Of a stretch of 34,562 bases of DNA, positions 1-10,080 are shown piece by piece. The stretch's first letter is position 1, and each line of letters starts with the position of its first letter. The stretch is from Nemertoderma westbladi. Its lineage: Eukaryota; Xenacoelomorpha; Nemertodermatida; Nemertodermatidae. The stretch covers positions 1 to 34,562 of the forward strand of contig JAUCBJ010007153.1 of assembly GCA_032718475.1 (NCBI GenBank), written 5' to 3'. The notes beneath the pieces were generated by a model. It saw only the letters and a list, made by a program, of their open reading frames with translations. It was not told the origin of the DNA and searched no databases. The translations under genes and the position numbers were made by a program.

Positions 1-460
1 CACCTCCAATGTTATATAGTGTCTGGTTGGAGATGTGTGCATTGTACTTGACACAATGAACCCGGCGTAGCATTCTTGTGAATGTGCCATCCAGAGATTT
101 GGTGTCCTCAGCAGTTAGAGCCCAGCATGGACTCCCGTAGAGGAGTACTGGAACTACTGCTGCTCTAAATAATCGGACCTTAAGTTTCCGATTAATTCTC
201 GGTGACTTCCAAATCCTGGAAAGCCTATTCAAGGCTGCCCATGCCTTTCCCTTACGTATTCGAAGGTCCTCACCTGACTTCCGGATCCATGATCCCAGGT
301 AACAGAAGTCGTCCACATGCTCAAGCATACCATCCTTTGAGCTTATGCTCATCCGATCAGAGACTTGCTGAGGACTTTCAAAGTTAACTGTCAGAATTTT
401 GGTCTTTCTGGAGTTAATAAAAAGACCAACACTAGAAGCAGCATGTTCTAATGAGCTAAC
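1..460 (-). pseudogene. Non-LTR retrotransposon (LINE) reverse transcriptase, C-terminal part
   Basis: One minus-strand reading frame runs from about 460 to the window edge without a stop. It carries the usual order of the RT thumb region of RTE/CR1-like LINEs: a GLFINSRKTKI block, then DDFCYLGSWIRKSGEDL, then GKAWAALNRLSRIWKS, then LFRAAVVPVLLYG, then a LDGTFTRMLRRV block. These follow the catalytic YADD palm of such enzymes, which is missing here because the 5' part of the element ends near 460. The enzyme would copy element RNA at the genomic nick. A copy truncated at its 5' side is typical of target-primed reverse transcription, but the 3' end lies outside the window. The exact clade cannot be assigned from this fragment. 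Confidence 0.8.
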
Positions 461-466
461 GGCTAG

Positions 467-669
467 CCATTTCCCCGGAACAATGGTCCGAGTTGAACGA
501 AGAACAAAGACGAAAGGCCATAGAAAAACTTGCCAGTTTCAAATCTCTGCGAAGGCACCACCTTGTACATTCAACCGATGGGAGACTAAAAACAATGTTT
601 AAAAAGACAGGCCGAAAACCGGGACAAGGCCGACGAAAGAAAACTCGCTCAATGAAATCTACGAAATAG
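467..669 (+). CDS. Unrecognised C-terminal exon with a basic tail
   Basis: The plus frame is open from 460 to a TAG at 667-669. In frame from 469 it encodes about 66 residues: an acidic/hydrophilic helix-like start (PEQWSELNEEQRRKAIEKL), then SFKSLRRHHLVHSTDGRLK, then a strongly basic end (KKTGRKPGQGRRKKTR). It has no ATG of its own. The bases just before it (ctaacggctag at 456-466) read as a branch point plus 3' splice site, so a terminal exon is the simplest reading. The LINE fragment on the opposite strand ends within a few bases of the exon start, so the LINE may have inserted into the preceding intron or exon. I do not recognise the family; it could itself be transposon-encoded. The basic tail suggests nucleic-acid binding, as inference only. 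Confidence 0.35.
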
Positions 670-856
670 TATCATTGTAAACTGCACGATACCCACTCTA
701 ATTTTCTGTTTAGTTCCCTTCCTAACTGCATTAAAATTACTGGAATTACATTCAATAATTGATTTATATTCTATACAGTATGTGGGGCGAGCCACGAAGT
801 TGGCGGAGCCTTAGCGAATTGACACTGTTAGGGGGTGGGTCAATTTATGCAAATAG

Positions 857-924
857 TTGTCGTCGTCGTCGTCGTCGTCGTTGTCGTCGTCGTCGTTGTC
901 GTCGTCGTCGTTGTCGTCGTCGTT
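857..924. repeat. GTC trinucleotide microsatellite
   Basis: About 22 units of GTC/CGT interrupted by regular TTG units (gttgtcgtc steps). The plus frame reads as poly-arginine and is not thought to be coding. It sits inside the left part of the 793-2343 element. Confidence 0.95.
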
Positions 925-1045
925 ACGATTTTGACATGCTAATAACTTTGTCGGATTTAAAGCTGCCAAGTTGAAAATTTGTAGGTATCAATATAAGCAA
1001 AAGTTGAGATTTTTGAGAGACTTTCAGACACCATCAGTGCAATGG

Positions 1046-2242
1046 TCTCCCGCTAGAGGGCCACATGTCTAAACATTAAATGGCCACCCATTTCTTTGCT
1101 TTTAATCCGTTTAAGCTGAAACTTGGGAAGTATGTACTAGACCATTAGCTGTAAATTTCAAAGGAGGCTAATCTGTCTGCAGTTCTCCAGTCTGCCGCTA
1201 GAGGGCGAAATGTCCCGAATGTGAAATTATTCTTCCATTTAGTTGTTTATGATCTGATTACGCTGAAACTTGTCATATATGTACTAGATGACATCCTGAG
1301 TCTTTGTGTGGATTGTAATCGGTCCGAAGTTTTCCAGTCTCCCGCTAGAGGGCCACATGTCTAAACATTAAATGGCCACCCATTTCTTTGCTTTTAATCC
1401 GTTTAAGCTGAAACTTGGGAAGTATGTACTAGACCATTAGCTGTAAATTTCAAAGGAGGCTAATCTGTCTGCAGTTCTCCAGTCTGCCGCTAGAGGGCGA
1501 AATGTCCCGAATGTGAAATTATTCTTCCATTTAGTTGTTTATGATCTGATTACGCTGAAACTTGTCATATATGTACTAGATGACATCCTGAGTCTTTGTG
1601 TGGATTGTAATCGGTCCGAAGTTTTCCAGTCTCCCGCTAGAGGGCCACATGTCTAAACATTAAATGGCCACCCATTTCTTTGCTTTTAATCCGTTTAAGC
1701 TGAAACTTGGGAAGTATGTACTAGACCATTAGCTGTAAATTTCAAAGGAGGCTAATCTGTCTGCAGTTCTCCAGTCTGCCGCTAGAGGGCGAAATGTCCC
1801 GAATGTGAAATTATTCTTCCATTTAGTTGTTTATGATCTGATTACGCTGAAACTTGTCATATATGTACTAGAAGACATCCTAAGTCTTTGTGTGGACAGT
1901 AATCGGTCCGGAGTTTTCGAGTCTGCCGCTAGAGGGCGAAATGTAGGAAAGTGATAACCTTTGCGAATTCCTTGATCTTAATCTATTTAAGCTGAATTTT
2001 GGAATATACAGTACCGGTATGTACTAGACCACATGCCTCGTCTTTGTGAGGAAGGTGATCGATCCGTAGTTCTTTAATATGCCGCTAGAGGGCTAAATGT
2101 ATGAAAGTGAAAACCTTCCAACATTTCGTTATTTATGATCCGTCAATCGGAAACTTGGTAGATATGTAATAGACCATAGGCTGTGGCTTTGTAGGGAAAC
2201 TAATCCTTCCTTCTTCAGTTACCCAGTCTCCCGCTAGAGGGT
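1046..2242 (+). repeat. Tandem ~146-bp array with 292-bp higher-order dimers, nine CTCF-like motifs
   Basis: The motif CCGCTAGAGGGC starts at 1050, 1195, 1342, 1487, 1634, 1779, 1926, 2082 and 2231. Spacing alternates 145/147 bp for the first seven, so near-identical 292-bp dimers repeat from 1046 to about 1860. The last three monomers are more diverged (spacings 156 and 149). The two monomer types differ around the motif: type a reads tctcccgctagagggccaca, type b tctgccgctagagggcgaaa. The final copy has GGGT in place of GGGC. Confidence 0.95.
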
Positions 2243-2343
2243 TAACGTTTTCCGGGAAAATCTTCTCCTATGTTTTTATAATCCTTTCGAGTTGATACTT
2301 AGCATTAACTCATTTCACGTGCTGCGCGAAGGCCCCACTTCGT

Positions 2344-2452
2344 GTTATATTATACCGTATCGTAATTATTCATAATTATAGATTGAACCTTAAAGGTGTA
2401 GAATAGATTATTGTATTGTTTCATCCTTCCACTATATGTCAAGGGGGCGTTC
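2344..2452. other. AT-rich spacer, nothing recognised
   Basis: Short AT-rich sequence between the tandem-repeat element and the poly-C-bearing repeat. No open frame or motif stands out. Confidence 0.6.
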
Positions 2453-2610
2453 ATAAAGTATGTCACCAAAATTTTCTAGATTTTTGACCCCCCCCCCCCC
2501 CCCCCCCCTCAACCACAAAGTGTGTCACGCAAGCTCGATCTGCGCCCCTCTGTCACATTAGTAAATTTGTAATACCCCCAAACATTACCCCCCCCCCCTC
2601 CCCCCCCCAG
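2453..2610. repeat. Poly-C-bearing interspersed repeat
   Basis: Begins gggggcgttcataaagtatg, continues with tcaccaaaattttctagat, then a run of 21 C (2488-2508), then cacaaagtgtgtcacgc and further C-rich sequence to about 2609. The half motif tcataaagtatgtcac and the later caaagtgtgtcacgc look like two copies of one sequence. Short invertebrate repeats of this type are familiar, but I cannot name the family with certainty. Confidence 0.5.
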
Positions 2611-2857
2611 ATAAAAATATTTTATGTCAATAATACACAATATTTGTCTTGTTTTATATTTAGCTTGTCTGTTTATCTCTGTGGGTTATCTGGTTTGACT
2701 AAATAAACCTCTGAGAAATTTTGACTTGCAAACTGAAAGTGAAGAAAAATAAACCGGTTTATGTAAGTAATACATAATATTTATTTTTTTCTTATAAATT
2801 TCCATTGTATTCGTACAAGCTCCCGGGAACTTTTTTCTCGATTGCGAAATACCATAA
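2611..2857. other. AT-rich spacer, nothing recognised
   Basis: No gene, motif cluster or long open frame is seen in this AT-rich stretch. Confidence 0.6.
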
Positions 2858-3600
2858 TTTCCAACACGAAATCAAAAAGCTGCATTAGGAATAATTTTAT
2901 TGTTAAAGCCAGTTCATGCAAAAGGCAAAGTTTTATGTTAACAAATCCAACAGTACAATAAGCCGCCTGGCTTATGGGGATACGGATACATAATGGGTTG
3001 AATAGTTATGAAGTGTTCATCCTTGGGGGTTAGCGTTGTTTCTTTCAGGAAACATCCAAGAGAGAAAGGTGCTTCCGTTATTTCATGTCTCACTTCCTTT
3101 ACTTCACATCATGTAGGGAAATACCAATTACGTCACACAATGTGCAGCTGTATGCAAAGTAATAAAATTCGGCAGTGCGTTTAGGAACGGATACCGCAGA
3201 AATATACCACTGACAACAGTCTGACTACCACCGACAACAGTCTGACTACCACCGACAAAAACTAATAATAATAGCAACACACCGACATATGAAAAACACT
3301 AACGATTTTTACCATTACGCTATGCAATATAATAATTTAAAACAGATAATATATGAAGGCGGTATTATATTTTAAAGAAATTATCATGACTAATTACACC
3401 ACCGACAACAGGCCGACAGTGGACAATATACTTTGTTATAAATATTTGGACTGGAAATAAAAATTGTATAATCATGCATTGAAATAGTTTACTAACATTG
3501 CCGAAGTTGTCGGTATACTGTCGGTTTGCGATCTTACCTGTCGGTTTGTGTCTTTTGTTGTCGGTGGTATGTCAAATGTGTCGGTGGCGTATTACTTTGA
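2858..3600. repeat. TGTCGG decamer module, copy A
   Basis: First of three related modules. It opens with ccaacacgaaatcaaaaagc and contains aacaaatccaacagtacaat and the gccgcctggcttatgggga block. It then has CCGACA on the plus strand at 3231, 3252, 3282, 3402 and 3413, followed after about 95 bp by the inverse TGTCGG at 3508, 3519, 3539, 3559 and 3579. The opposed arrays could fold back on each other. No coding frame is supported. Confidence 0.8.
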
Positions 3601-4565
3601 AGGCAATTTTCTCGGAATGACATTCTTTCACGCAAATTTTTTATTAATTTCGTAAGATTTTATAATATTTCGAGTTATTTACAAATTAATTAATAACCGC
3701 AGGGGGTAGCCCCCCGTAATTTATGTCTCATATTTACACAATGCAAGACAACGTAACTGACAGACTTACGGGGGTTTGTCATTGTGACATTTTTTGCATT
3801 GTATCGAATGTATTTACATACGCCTTGTATGTACAAAGCAAAAACGCTGTTAGTACAAAAGACAACCCTGAAGTCAAAATATTAATGGAAAGTGAAAAAT
3901 AATACGCAGAAAAATTTCCTACCACCAGAAGAAATTAGAAAGTTACGGACATTTTAAACCAACAATCTGAAGACAAAAGGTAATTTGCGTTTTACTCTGA
4001 GAAATTACTTTTTTGACTTACGGTCTTTTTACATTGCACGGCAGAATTGGTGTTATAATATCTTCACAAGGAAATAGCAGCCCCGTGTGGTTGTCTAAGA
4101 GTGTCGGTTTGCCATTTTGTTTGTCGGTTGGTTGACTACCAAAGGCAACTTTTCACATACACCGATATAAACAAAGTAATTCAATTTTTCATAATGGCAA
4201 AATGCCACCAGCCCCTCCCCCAGAGAGACCACTATCACCACACTTAGCTTTTCATTTCTTCCGGAGTAATTTTTATATTTTAGAATTACTTACAGTGTAT
4301 TATGTAGAATGAATTTAATTTAGGAAAAATATTTTTGAAGACTATCTGTCAACCAATCTTTCAATCGATCAATATATTATTCCACCAACACATCAATCAA
4401 TACATCAATATATACTGTATACAGTAGGTACCTGAACTGTATAAAGAAAAAGAGTAACAAAAAAGTATAACACATTATCTTATACAATGCTATATTGCGC
4501 CTCTGCATTCTCACGGGCTGGGCACCGTTTTTTGTTTCGGTTGCGCAAATTCCATACATTAAATG
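3601..4565. other. Spacer between decamer modules with small inverted repeats
   Basis: AT-rich. It contains a GC hairpin gggggtagcccccc near 3712-3728 whose right side (ccccccgtaa) is matched by ttacggggg near 3767, and two more TGTCGG sites at 4102 and 4122, 20 bp apart. No gene is recognised; a minus-strand frame near 4377-4580 has low-complexity hydrophobic content and is treated as chance. Confidence 0.5.
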
Positions 4566-5310
4566 CCAACACGAAAACAAAAAGCTGCATTAGCAATAAA
4601 TTTTAAAGCCTGTTAAGGCAAAGTCTTATGTTAACAAATCCAACAGTACAATATGCCGCCTGGCTTATGGGGATACAGAAAAGGTTGAATAGTTATGAAG
4701 TGGTCATCCTTGGGAGATTGTGTTGCGCAACCATTCTTTTCCGGTAACATCCAAGAGAGAAAGGAGCTTCCGTTACTTCTTGTTTCCTTCCTTCACTTTA
4801 CTTTACGTCATTTAGGTAAATACCAATTACGTTACACAATGTGCAGCTGTATGTAAAGTAATAAATTTCGGAATTGTATTGCACTGTACTGTATGTTAGA
4901 GTATAGGAACTGATACCGCAGAAATATACCACCGACAATAGTCTGACTACCACCGACAAAAACTAATAATACTAGCAACACACCGACATATGAAAAACAC
5001 TAACGATTTTTACCATTACGCTATGCAATATAATAATTCAAAACAGATAATATATGAAGGCGGTATTATATTTTAAAGAAATTATCATGACTAATTACAC
5101 CACCGACAACAGGCCGACAGTGGACAATATAATTTGTTATAAATATTTGGACTGGAAATAAAAATTGTATAATCATGTACTGAAAAGGTTTACTAACATT
5201 GCCGAAGCTGTCGGTATACTGTCGGTTTGCGATCTTACCTGTCGGTTTGTGTCTTTTGTTGTCGGTGGTATGCGAAAGGTGTCGGTGGTTGTCGGTGTAG
5301 TATTTAGTCA
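4566..5310. repeat. TGTCGG decamer module, copy B
   Basis: Repeats copy A from ccaacacgaaaacaaaaagc onward with roughly 90% agreement by eye, including the gccgcctggcttatgggga block. The right-arm TGTCGG sites are at 5209, 5220, 5240, 5260, 5280 and 5290, one more than in copy A. Confidence 0.8.
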
Positions 5311-5910
5311 AATTTTAAAGCCAGTTAAGGCAAAGTCTTATGTTAACAAATCCAACAGTACAATATGCCGCCTGGCTTATGGGGATACAGAAAAGGTTGA
5401 ATAGTTATGAAGTGGTCATCCTTGGGAGATTGTGTTGGGCAACCATTCTTTTCCGGTAACATCCAAGAGAGAAAGGAGTTTCCGTTGCTTCTTGTTTCCT
5501 TCCTTCACTTTACTTTACGTCATTTAGGTAAATACCAATTACGTCACACAATGTGCAGCTGTATGTAAAGTAATAAATTTCGGCATTGTAGGGGCCTATC
5601 GCACTGTACTGTATGTCCAATTGTCCAAGTTTAAGAACGGATACCGCAGAAATATACCACTGACAAAAGTCTGACTACCACCGACAACAGGCCGACAGTG
5701 GACAATATACTTTGTTATAAATATTTGGACTGGAAATAAAAATTGTATAATCATGTACTGAAATAGTTTACCAACATTGCCGAAGTTGTCGGTATACTGT
5801 CGGTTTGCGATCTTACCTGTCGTGTCGGTTTGTGTCGGTTTATGTCTTTTGTTGTCGGTGGTTGTCGGTGGTATGCGAAAGGTGTCGGTGGTTGTCGGTG
5901 GCGTATTTAG
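5311..5910. repeat. TGTCGG decamer module, copy C
   Basis: Third copy, starting ttttaaagccagttaaggca. It lacks about 140 bp of the middle of copies A and B (the stretch with aacactaacgatttttacc). The right arm is expanded: TGTCGG at 5787, 5798, 5823, 5833, 5853, 5863, 5883 and 5893. From 5823 it can be written as consecutive 10-mers of the type tgtcggtggt with degenerate members (tgtcttttgt, atgcgaaagg). Confidence 0.8.
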
Positions 5911-5929
5911 TCAAACCCTCTGGCAGTCT

Positions 5930-6080
5930 GGGGCGAATGGACTTGGAAGGTGGGGCGAATCATCAACTGTCCATGTACAAGTCGATTCCAGATTCGCCCC
6001 AGGCAGCCAGGTCCATATGCCCCTAAAATGTGGGGCGAATCGACATGGCAGCATGGGGTGAAAAGGTCGAGGGGCGAATC
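5930..6080. repeat. GGGGCGAAT motif array
   Basis: GGGGCGAAT at 5930, 5952, 6032 and 6071, with one inverted copy (ATTCGCCCC) at 5992. From 5952 onward the spacing is 40, 40 and 39 bp. The frames that cross it look like chance. Confidence 0.75.
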
Positions 6081-6099
6081 GACCAGTACCCGATAGATT

Positions 6100-7980
6100 T
6101 CCATATGCGCCTGTCAGCCTGTGCTAAAAAGACTCTAAATTTTTAATATTTTCCGGATGTTGTCGATAATCAGATACCTAATCGATTTCCATATCACAGT
6201 ATGACTGTAGCAAAACAATTCTGCAATTAGCCTACCAATTGCTGAATTGACCAAATGGGGGAAAGTAGCAGGTTACAGAGACGGGCTTTTCTCACCAAAA
6301 CAATAAAAGATCACTTTAACACTGTAACAATAATTGAGGGAAAGAAGCAGGTTATATAACCCAGTCTGCCAGTAACCAATTGCTGAATTGAGGGAAAAAT
6401 TAATTACCATCATTCTGTCAGTCTGTCATTTACAACAGTACAGCAGTACATATCACAGAATCAGTAGGCCCTACCTAATGCTGTAATGTGGTATAATACA
6501 GTTTAATTCTTTTTAAGGCATAGTATAGCAGTATAGGCTTAATTCCTTCAATACAGCAATTCTGCGATATACAGCTCTACTGCTGTACTGTCTGACAGTA
6601 TATAGGCCTACTAGTCAAGTAGACAGTGGCAACCACCGTTCAAATTGGGTATGACTGCAGTTTTTTTGCTGAAAGTGTTAACTTGTATAAACCATTTGAA
6701 ATTATGTTATATTTCACATAGTCCGCATTGAGCAATTTTTTCTAGAACACTATTTATCTTAACGACAGATGTTTTACATAGCAACAGTAATGAATTAACA
6801 CGCAGGGGTATATTTATCTATTTAGACACTGATCAATCATAAATAAGGAGAAACTAGGCTCGAGAAAATAAAAACTTAAGGAATAAGTATTATGTTTGCA
6901 GTTAAGGAGTTACAAATTTTGTAACATTGCAGTGTTATGGCAAACACTGTTACAGGCAGTTAACTTGTAATACATACAAGGCTCGCTGTGCAATTTGGAG
7001 CTCATCACTGTGGCCAAGTAATGCACCGACATACCTCTCTCTCAAGAATACATGATGTCAGCTCGCTAACAATCTCTAGACATGTATCCTCAAGAACTGG
7101 CGGAAATATGTTAATTCGAATGTGGACTTTGTTGCCGACGCATTTATGGACAGAATGGCGCAGGTTTATCCTTTTCGAAGTAGAAGTGGTTACCCGAACT
7201 GATACGTTGTTTCTGTAAGGTGATGTCCGGTATTACCAGTGGACCGTGAAATGAAAGGTGAAGGAATGTCGATGAAACAACTTCTGTATTTGCAGTAATT
7301 ACTTTTAGTTTAATGTTTGATAATATATTTATTTACACGTTAACACAGTCCTTGTTCGCACACTTGCAATAAAATTTGAAAGCCCTATTTACAAATTGCT
7401 GCCACACATCCAACCAAAGATTGTGGCTATAGTGGCGGGTGCCGGCTGCCAGCTGCTCTCTAGAATAATACTTGAGAGCCGCTCTTCTTATTTTCTTGAA
7501 TGTTGCAGTTTCCTTTAATTCTAAATTTCATATCTGAAATAAATAATACTTTCATAATATTTTGTGCAAGATATTTCGCAATGCTAGGTTAGCTTTGTAG
7601 GAATTAAAAGTTCGAATTAAAAGTTCTAGGAATTAGAATAATATATATCAATATCTACATTATACAATACTAAAAAAAGCCAATCAAACAGTCGGTCGAA
7701 GCCGAACTGAAGGCATATCTTCGAAGATAGGGAGGGACTTTAGTCGCAATAAAAATTCATCCCTCTCCAGGGAAAAATCGACGCAAATAACAGTTGGTTA
7801 CTCCCAAAAATAAAATAGAAATTTTGTAGTGCCCCTTTTATTTAGACAATTTCCATATCATCAATAGATTCTCGCAATTAATAATAAGATAAATAAATCT
7901 AGTAATAAGTAAAATATGTAAAATCTCTATTTTGACATCCGCCTATATTTTGTATAAAATATAAAAAACTAGCAAGTGAA
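6100..7980. other. Non-coding stretch with diverged repeat monomers
   Basis: Around 6240-6400 are two diverged monomers of a repeat (gggaaagtagcaggttacag, then tctcaccaaaacaataaa) that is better preserved in the direct repeats at 15.3 and 29.7 kb. The rest is AT-rich. A 76-codon plus frame at 6988-7218 has no recognisable domain and no clear splice or start context. Confidence 0.5.
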
Positions 7981-7984
7981 TAAT

Positions 7985-8145
7985 TACTAGCTACTTTGAC
8001 TATCAAATAAAAATTACTAGCTGCCATGACTCATAAATTATTCCATGCAAATATATAATTGAGAATTAAATTACCAGTATATCTTACATTTACTAGCTAA
8101 TAAATAGTACCGGTACTAGCTAACACAAAATCAAAAGTACTAGCT
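7985..8145. repeat. TACTAGCT motif cluster
   Basis: TACTAGCT occurs at 7985, 8015, 8091, 8114 and 8138, five times in 161 bp, mostly followed by A or AC. The flanking sequence is AT-rich and otherwise not repeated, so this is a short-motif cluster and not a tandem duplication. Confidence 0.8.
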
Positions 8146-8712
8146 ACCATCGTACTGGCAGAAAGTTAAATATTAGTTCTAGAACAAAAAACCTCATGAT
8201 AAAAGCCATGTTTATATGAAAAAGTTTGTTTAAAAAGTGGGTAACCATAACATAGTAAGGCCCAAAATTATTCTATATAGAATTAGACCTCATATAGAGA
8301 ATGTTGCTCTTTTATGTTGCGTTTTATTCACATTTTTTTTAAATAGGCCTATGTTATAAACAAATAAAGTTGAAAAAATATTTCCATCATAACAAAAAAA
8401 ATCTGCCATATTTTAAAATAAATAAATAAAATCTGAAATATTTTAAAAATATGAGCAACAATAATATTGTATACATACATGTTGGGTAACGGCAATATGT
8501 TCCAGAACATGTATATGTAACAAAAATTAAAAATAGCCACATAAAAAGTATTATAAAATGATCAATAATACTATATCAATAATAGGGCCGTGGCTAGATT
8601 AGATTGGATGGAGACGTTTTAAAATTCTTTTCCAACAACAATTGTAAAGCGAAAATACAAATGTTATACAATATTCTACATATTAAATGGTGGTGTACAT
8701 TAAGTATATTAC

Positions 8713-8875
8713 CTTTAAAATTGACGTAACAACTTCGATAGAATCGGGTTCCCAAAATAGTTAGGTCTTCAAGCTCACCATCTCCCAAATCCAACGGAAT
8801 CTTCAAATTTCCAGCTAATTCTTCGTTATCGTGGCAATCTTGTTTCGCAAATGGCAAAAGTCCTTTCTCATATTG
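8713..8875 (-). CDS. Possible isolated internal exon, family unknown
   Basis: On the minus strand a 3' splice-like site (gcgatag, AG ending at 8876) is followed by an open frame of 54 codons. It ends at an AAAG/gtaata donor-like site at 8713/8712. The peptide has balanced composition with blocks CHDNEELAGNLKIPLDLGDG and ELEDLTILGTRFYRSCYVNF, unlike the low-complexity frames around it. I recognise no family and see no partner exon nearby. It may be a relic exon or part of a degenerate transposon gene, or chance. Confidence 0.25.
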
Positions 8876-10059
8876 CTATCGCTGCATTTTTCTAGCGTTT
8901 CCAACTTTTGGATTTTTTGGATCTATCGCCTTACATAAGGCGGTAGGATTCAGATAAGGCAATCTTTCTCAAAACTAAATGTCACTATTAATCACAGTAT
9001 TTTTTAATAATTTTGTCAAAGCACTCGTCGCCTCCAACTCTCTTTAAGGTCATTTTCATTGCCTAAATGTAACTTATTACTGCAATGTTTTGAATCATAA
9101 TAACATAGTATTCTAGAATGTTTAATGTAGTTGCTAACACATTCTCTACATAGATTAACATTTTTTTGGTAATTTTGTTATGATTTTAACCTCCAAACAA
9201 ACGGCAATAAAAAAAATTGCTCAACCTTTCCCAAAGTCTTTATAGCGAAAATTTATTATTATAATGTGGAACAACATTATGAGCAAATAAAATTGCAGTC
9301 ATACGCTGGAGAACGGTTCGTCAGTAAAATGTACCAAGCGTCTACTCGACTATACTGATACCGGTAGTGATAGCCTAAGAGAACAGCAGTAGAGATACCG
9401 GTAGCATGGAACCTAATCGAAAATTTCCGGTGGACATAAAAAGTCAAAATCAGAGGCCACAATGAGTGATTTCAACGGACAAGAAAAATTATTGTGTTAA
9501 ACAATCATTGAATAGAACATACAGACAAATGCGAATCAAAACGCAATATGCCAAATGCAAAAAATTCCAACCAACAGGTATTATGTAAAGAATGCGACTT
9601 ATCACATACAGACATGGATAACAATTACATTTAATTTAGGATTTTAACTTTATTTAAGTTAAAATAACAAAAAGAAATGAAATTCAGGCCTTTCAGATTT
9701 TTTTCTTATTTTTATTTTACAGTACTGTAACAATAATATATTCCAAAAAAATGTGAAACATATTCGAATTTATTTATGTTTGAAATGAAACAAATTCAAA
9801 ATTATTCGAATTTGAAGAAGGTCGATTTTTTTTAACAATGTTGAGATTTCGCACATTTAAATCGACCTTTTTAAACAATAATACTTTGATAAAACAAACG
9901 CTTTTACATTAGCCCTTGGGGATATAACAGTGGCTGGCTACACCTCTGCAGTAATATAATACTGTACTATACAAGTAGGAAAACGCTTTAATACTGAAAT
10001 ACTTCGCCTCTCTTTAAGCCTGTAATTTTGCCCCCTAGAAATTTGCTAAGGGGCAATTA

Positions 10060-10080
10060 CCCCCCCCCCCCCCCCCCCCC
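10060..10080. repeat. Poly-C tract, 21 bases
   Basis: Uninterrupted C21, one of several C or G tracts of almost the same length in this window. Confidence 0.95.

Larger units (their letters stand above)
793..2343. mobile_element. Non-autonomous repeat element with inverted ends, microsatellite and tandem core (HINE/Pearl-like)
   Basis: The left end at 793 (cacgaagttggcggagcc, then ttagcg) and the reverse complement of the right end at 2343 (cacgaagtggggccttcgcg) align with a small gap, giving about 20-bp inverted ends. Between them, in order, lie a GTC microsatellite (857-924), a spacer, nine tandem ~146-bp monomers and a short tail. No coding frame is present. Inverted subterminal ends plus a microsatellite plus tandem core monomers is the known layout of Helentron-derived non-autonomous elements (HINEs such as DINE-1, and bivalve Pearl elements). 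That assignment is inference; a TIR element or satellite-bearing solo LTR is not excluded. A related end recurs at 15061 and 28259. Confidence 0.5.

Noticed and set aside
759-974. Plus frame of 71 codons with poly-arginine
   Set aside because: It is the GTC microsatellite read in one frame; no flanking coding signal.
793-2343. CRISPR array
   Set aside because: Repeat units are ~146 bp without unique spacers, in eukaryotic DNA.
5165-6061. Plus frames across the decamer arrays (SVVVGG-type peptides)
   Set aside because: Produced by translating the TGTCGGTGGT repeats; low complexity and not conserved between the copies.
6988-7218. 76-codon plus frame
   Set aside because: No domain, no codon or splice support; chance length in this composition.
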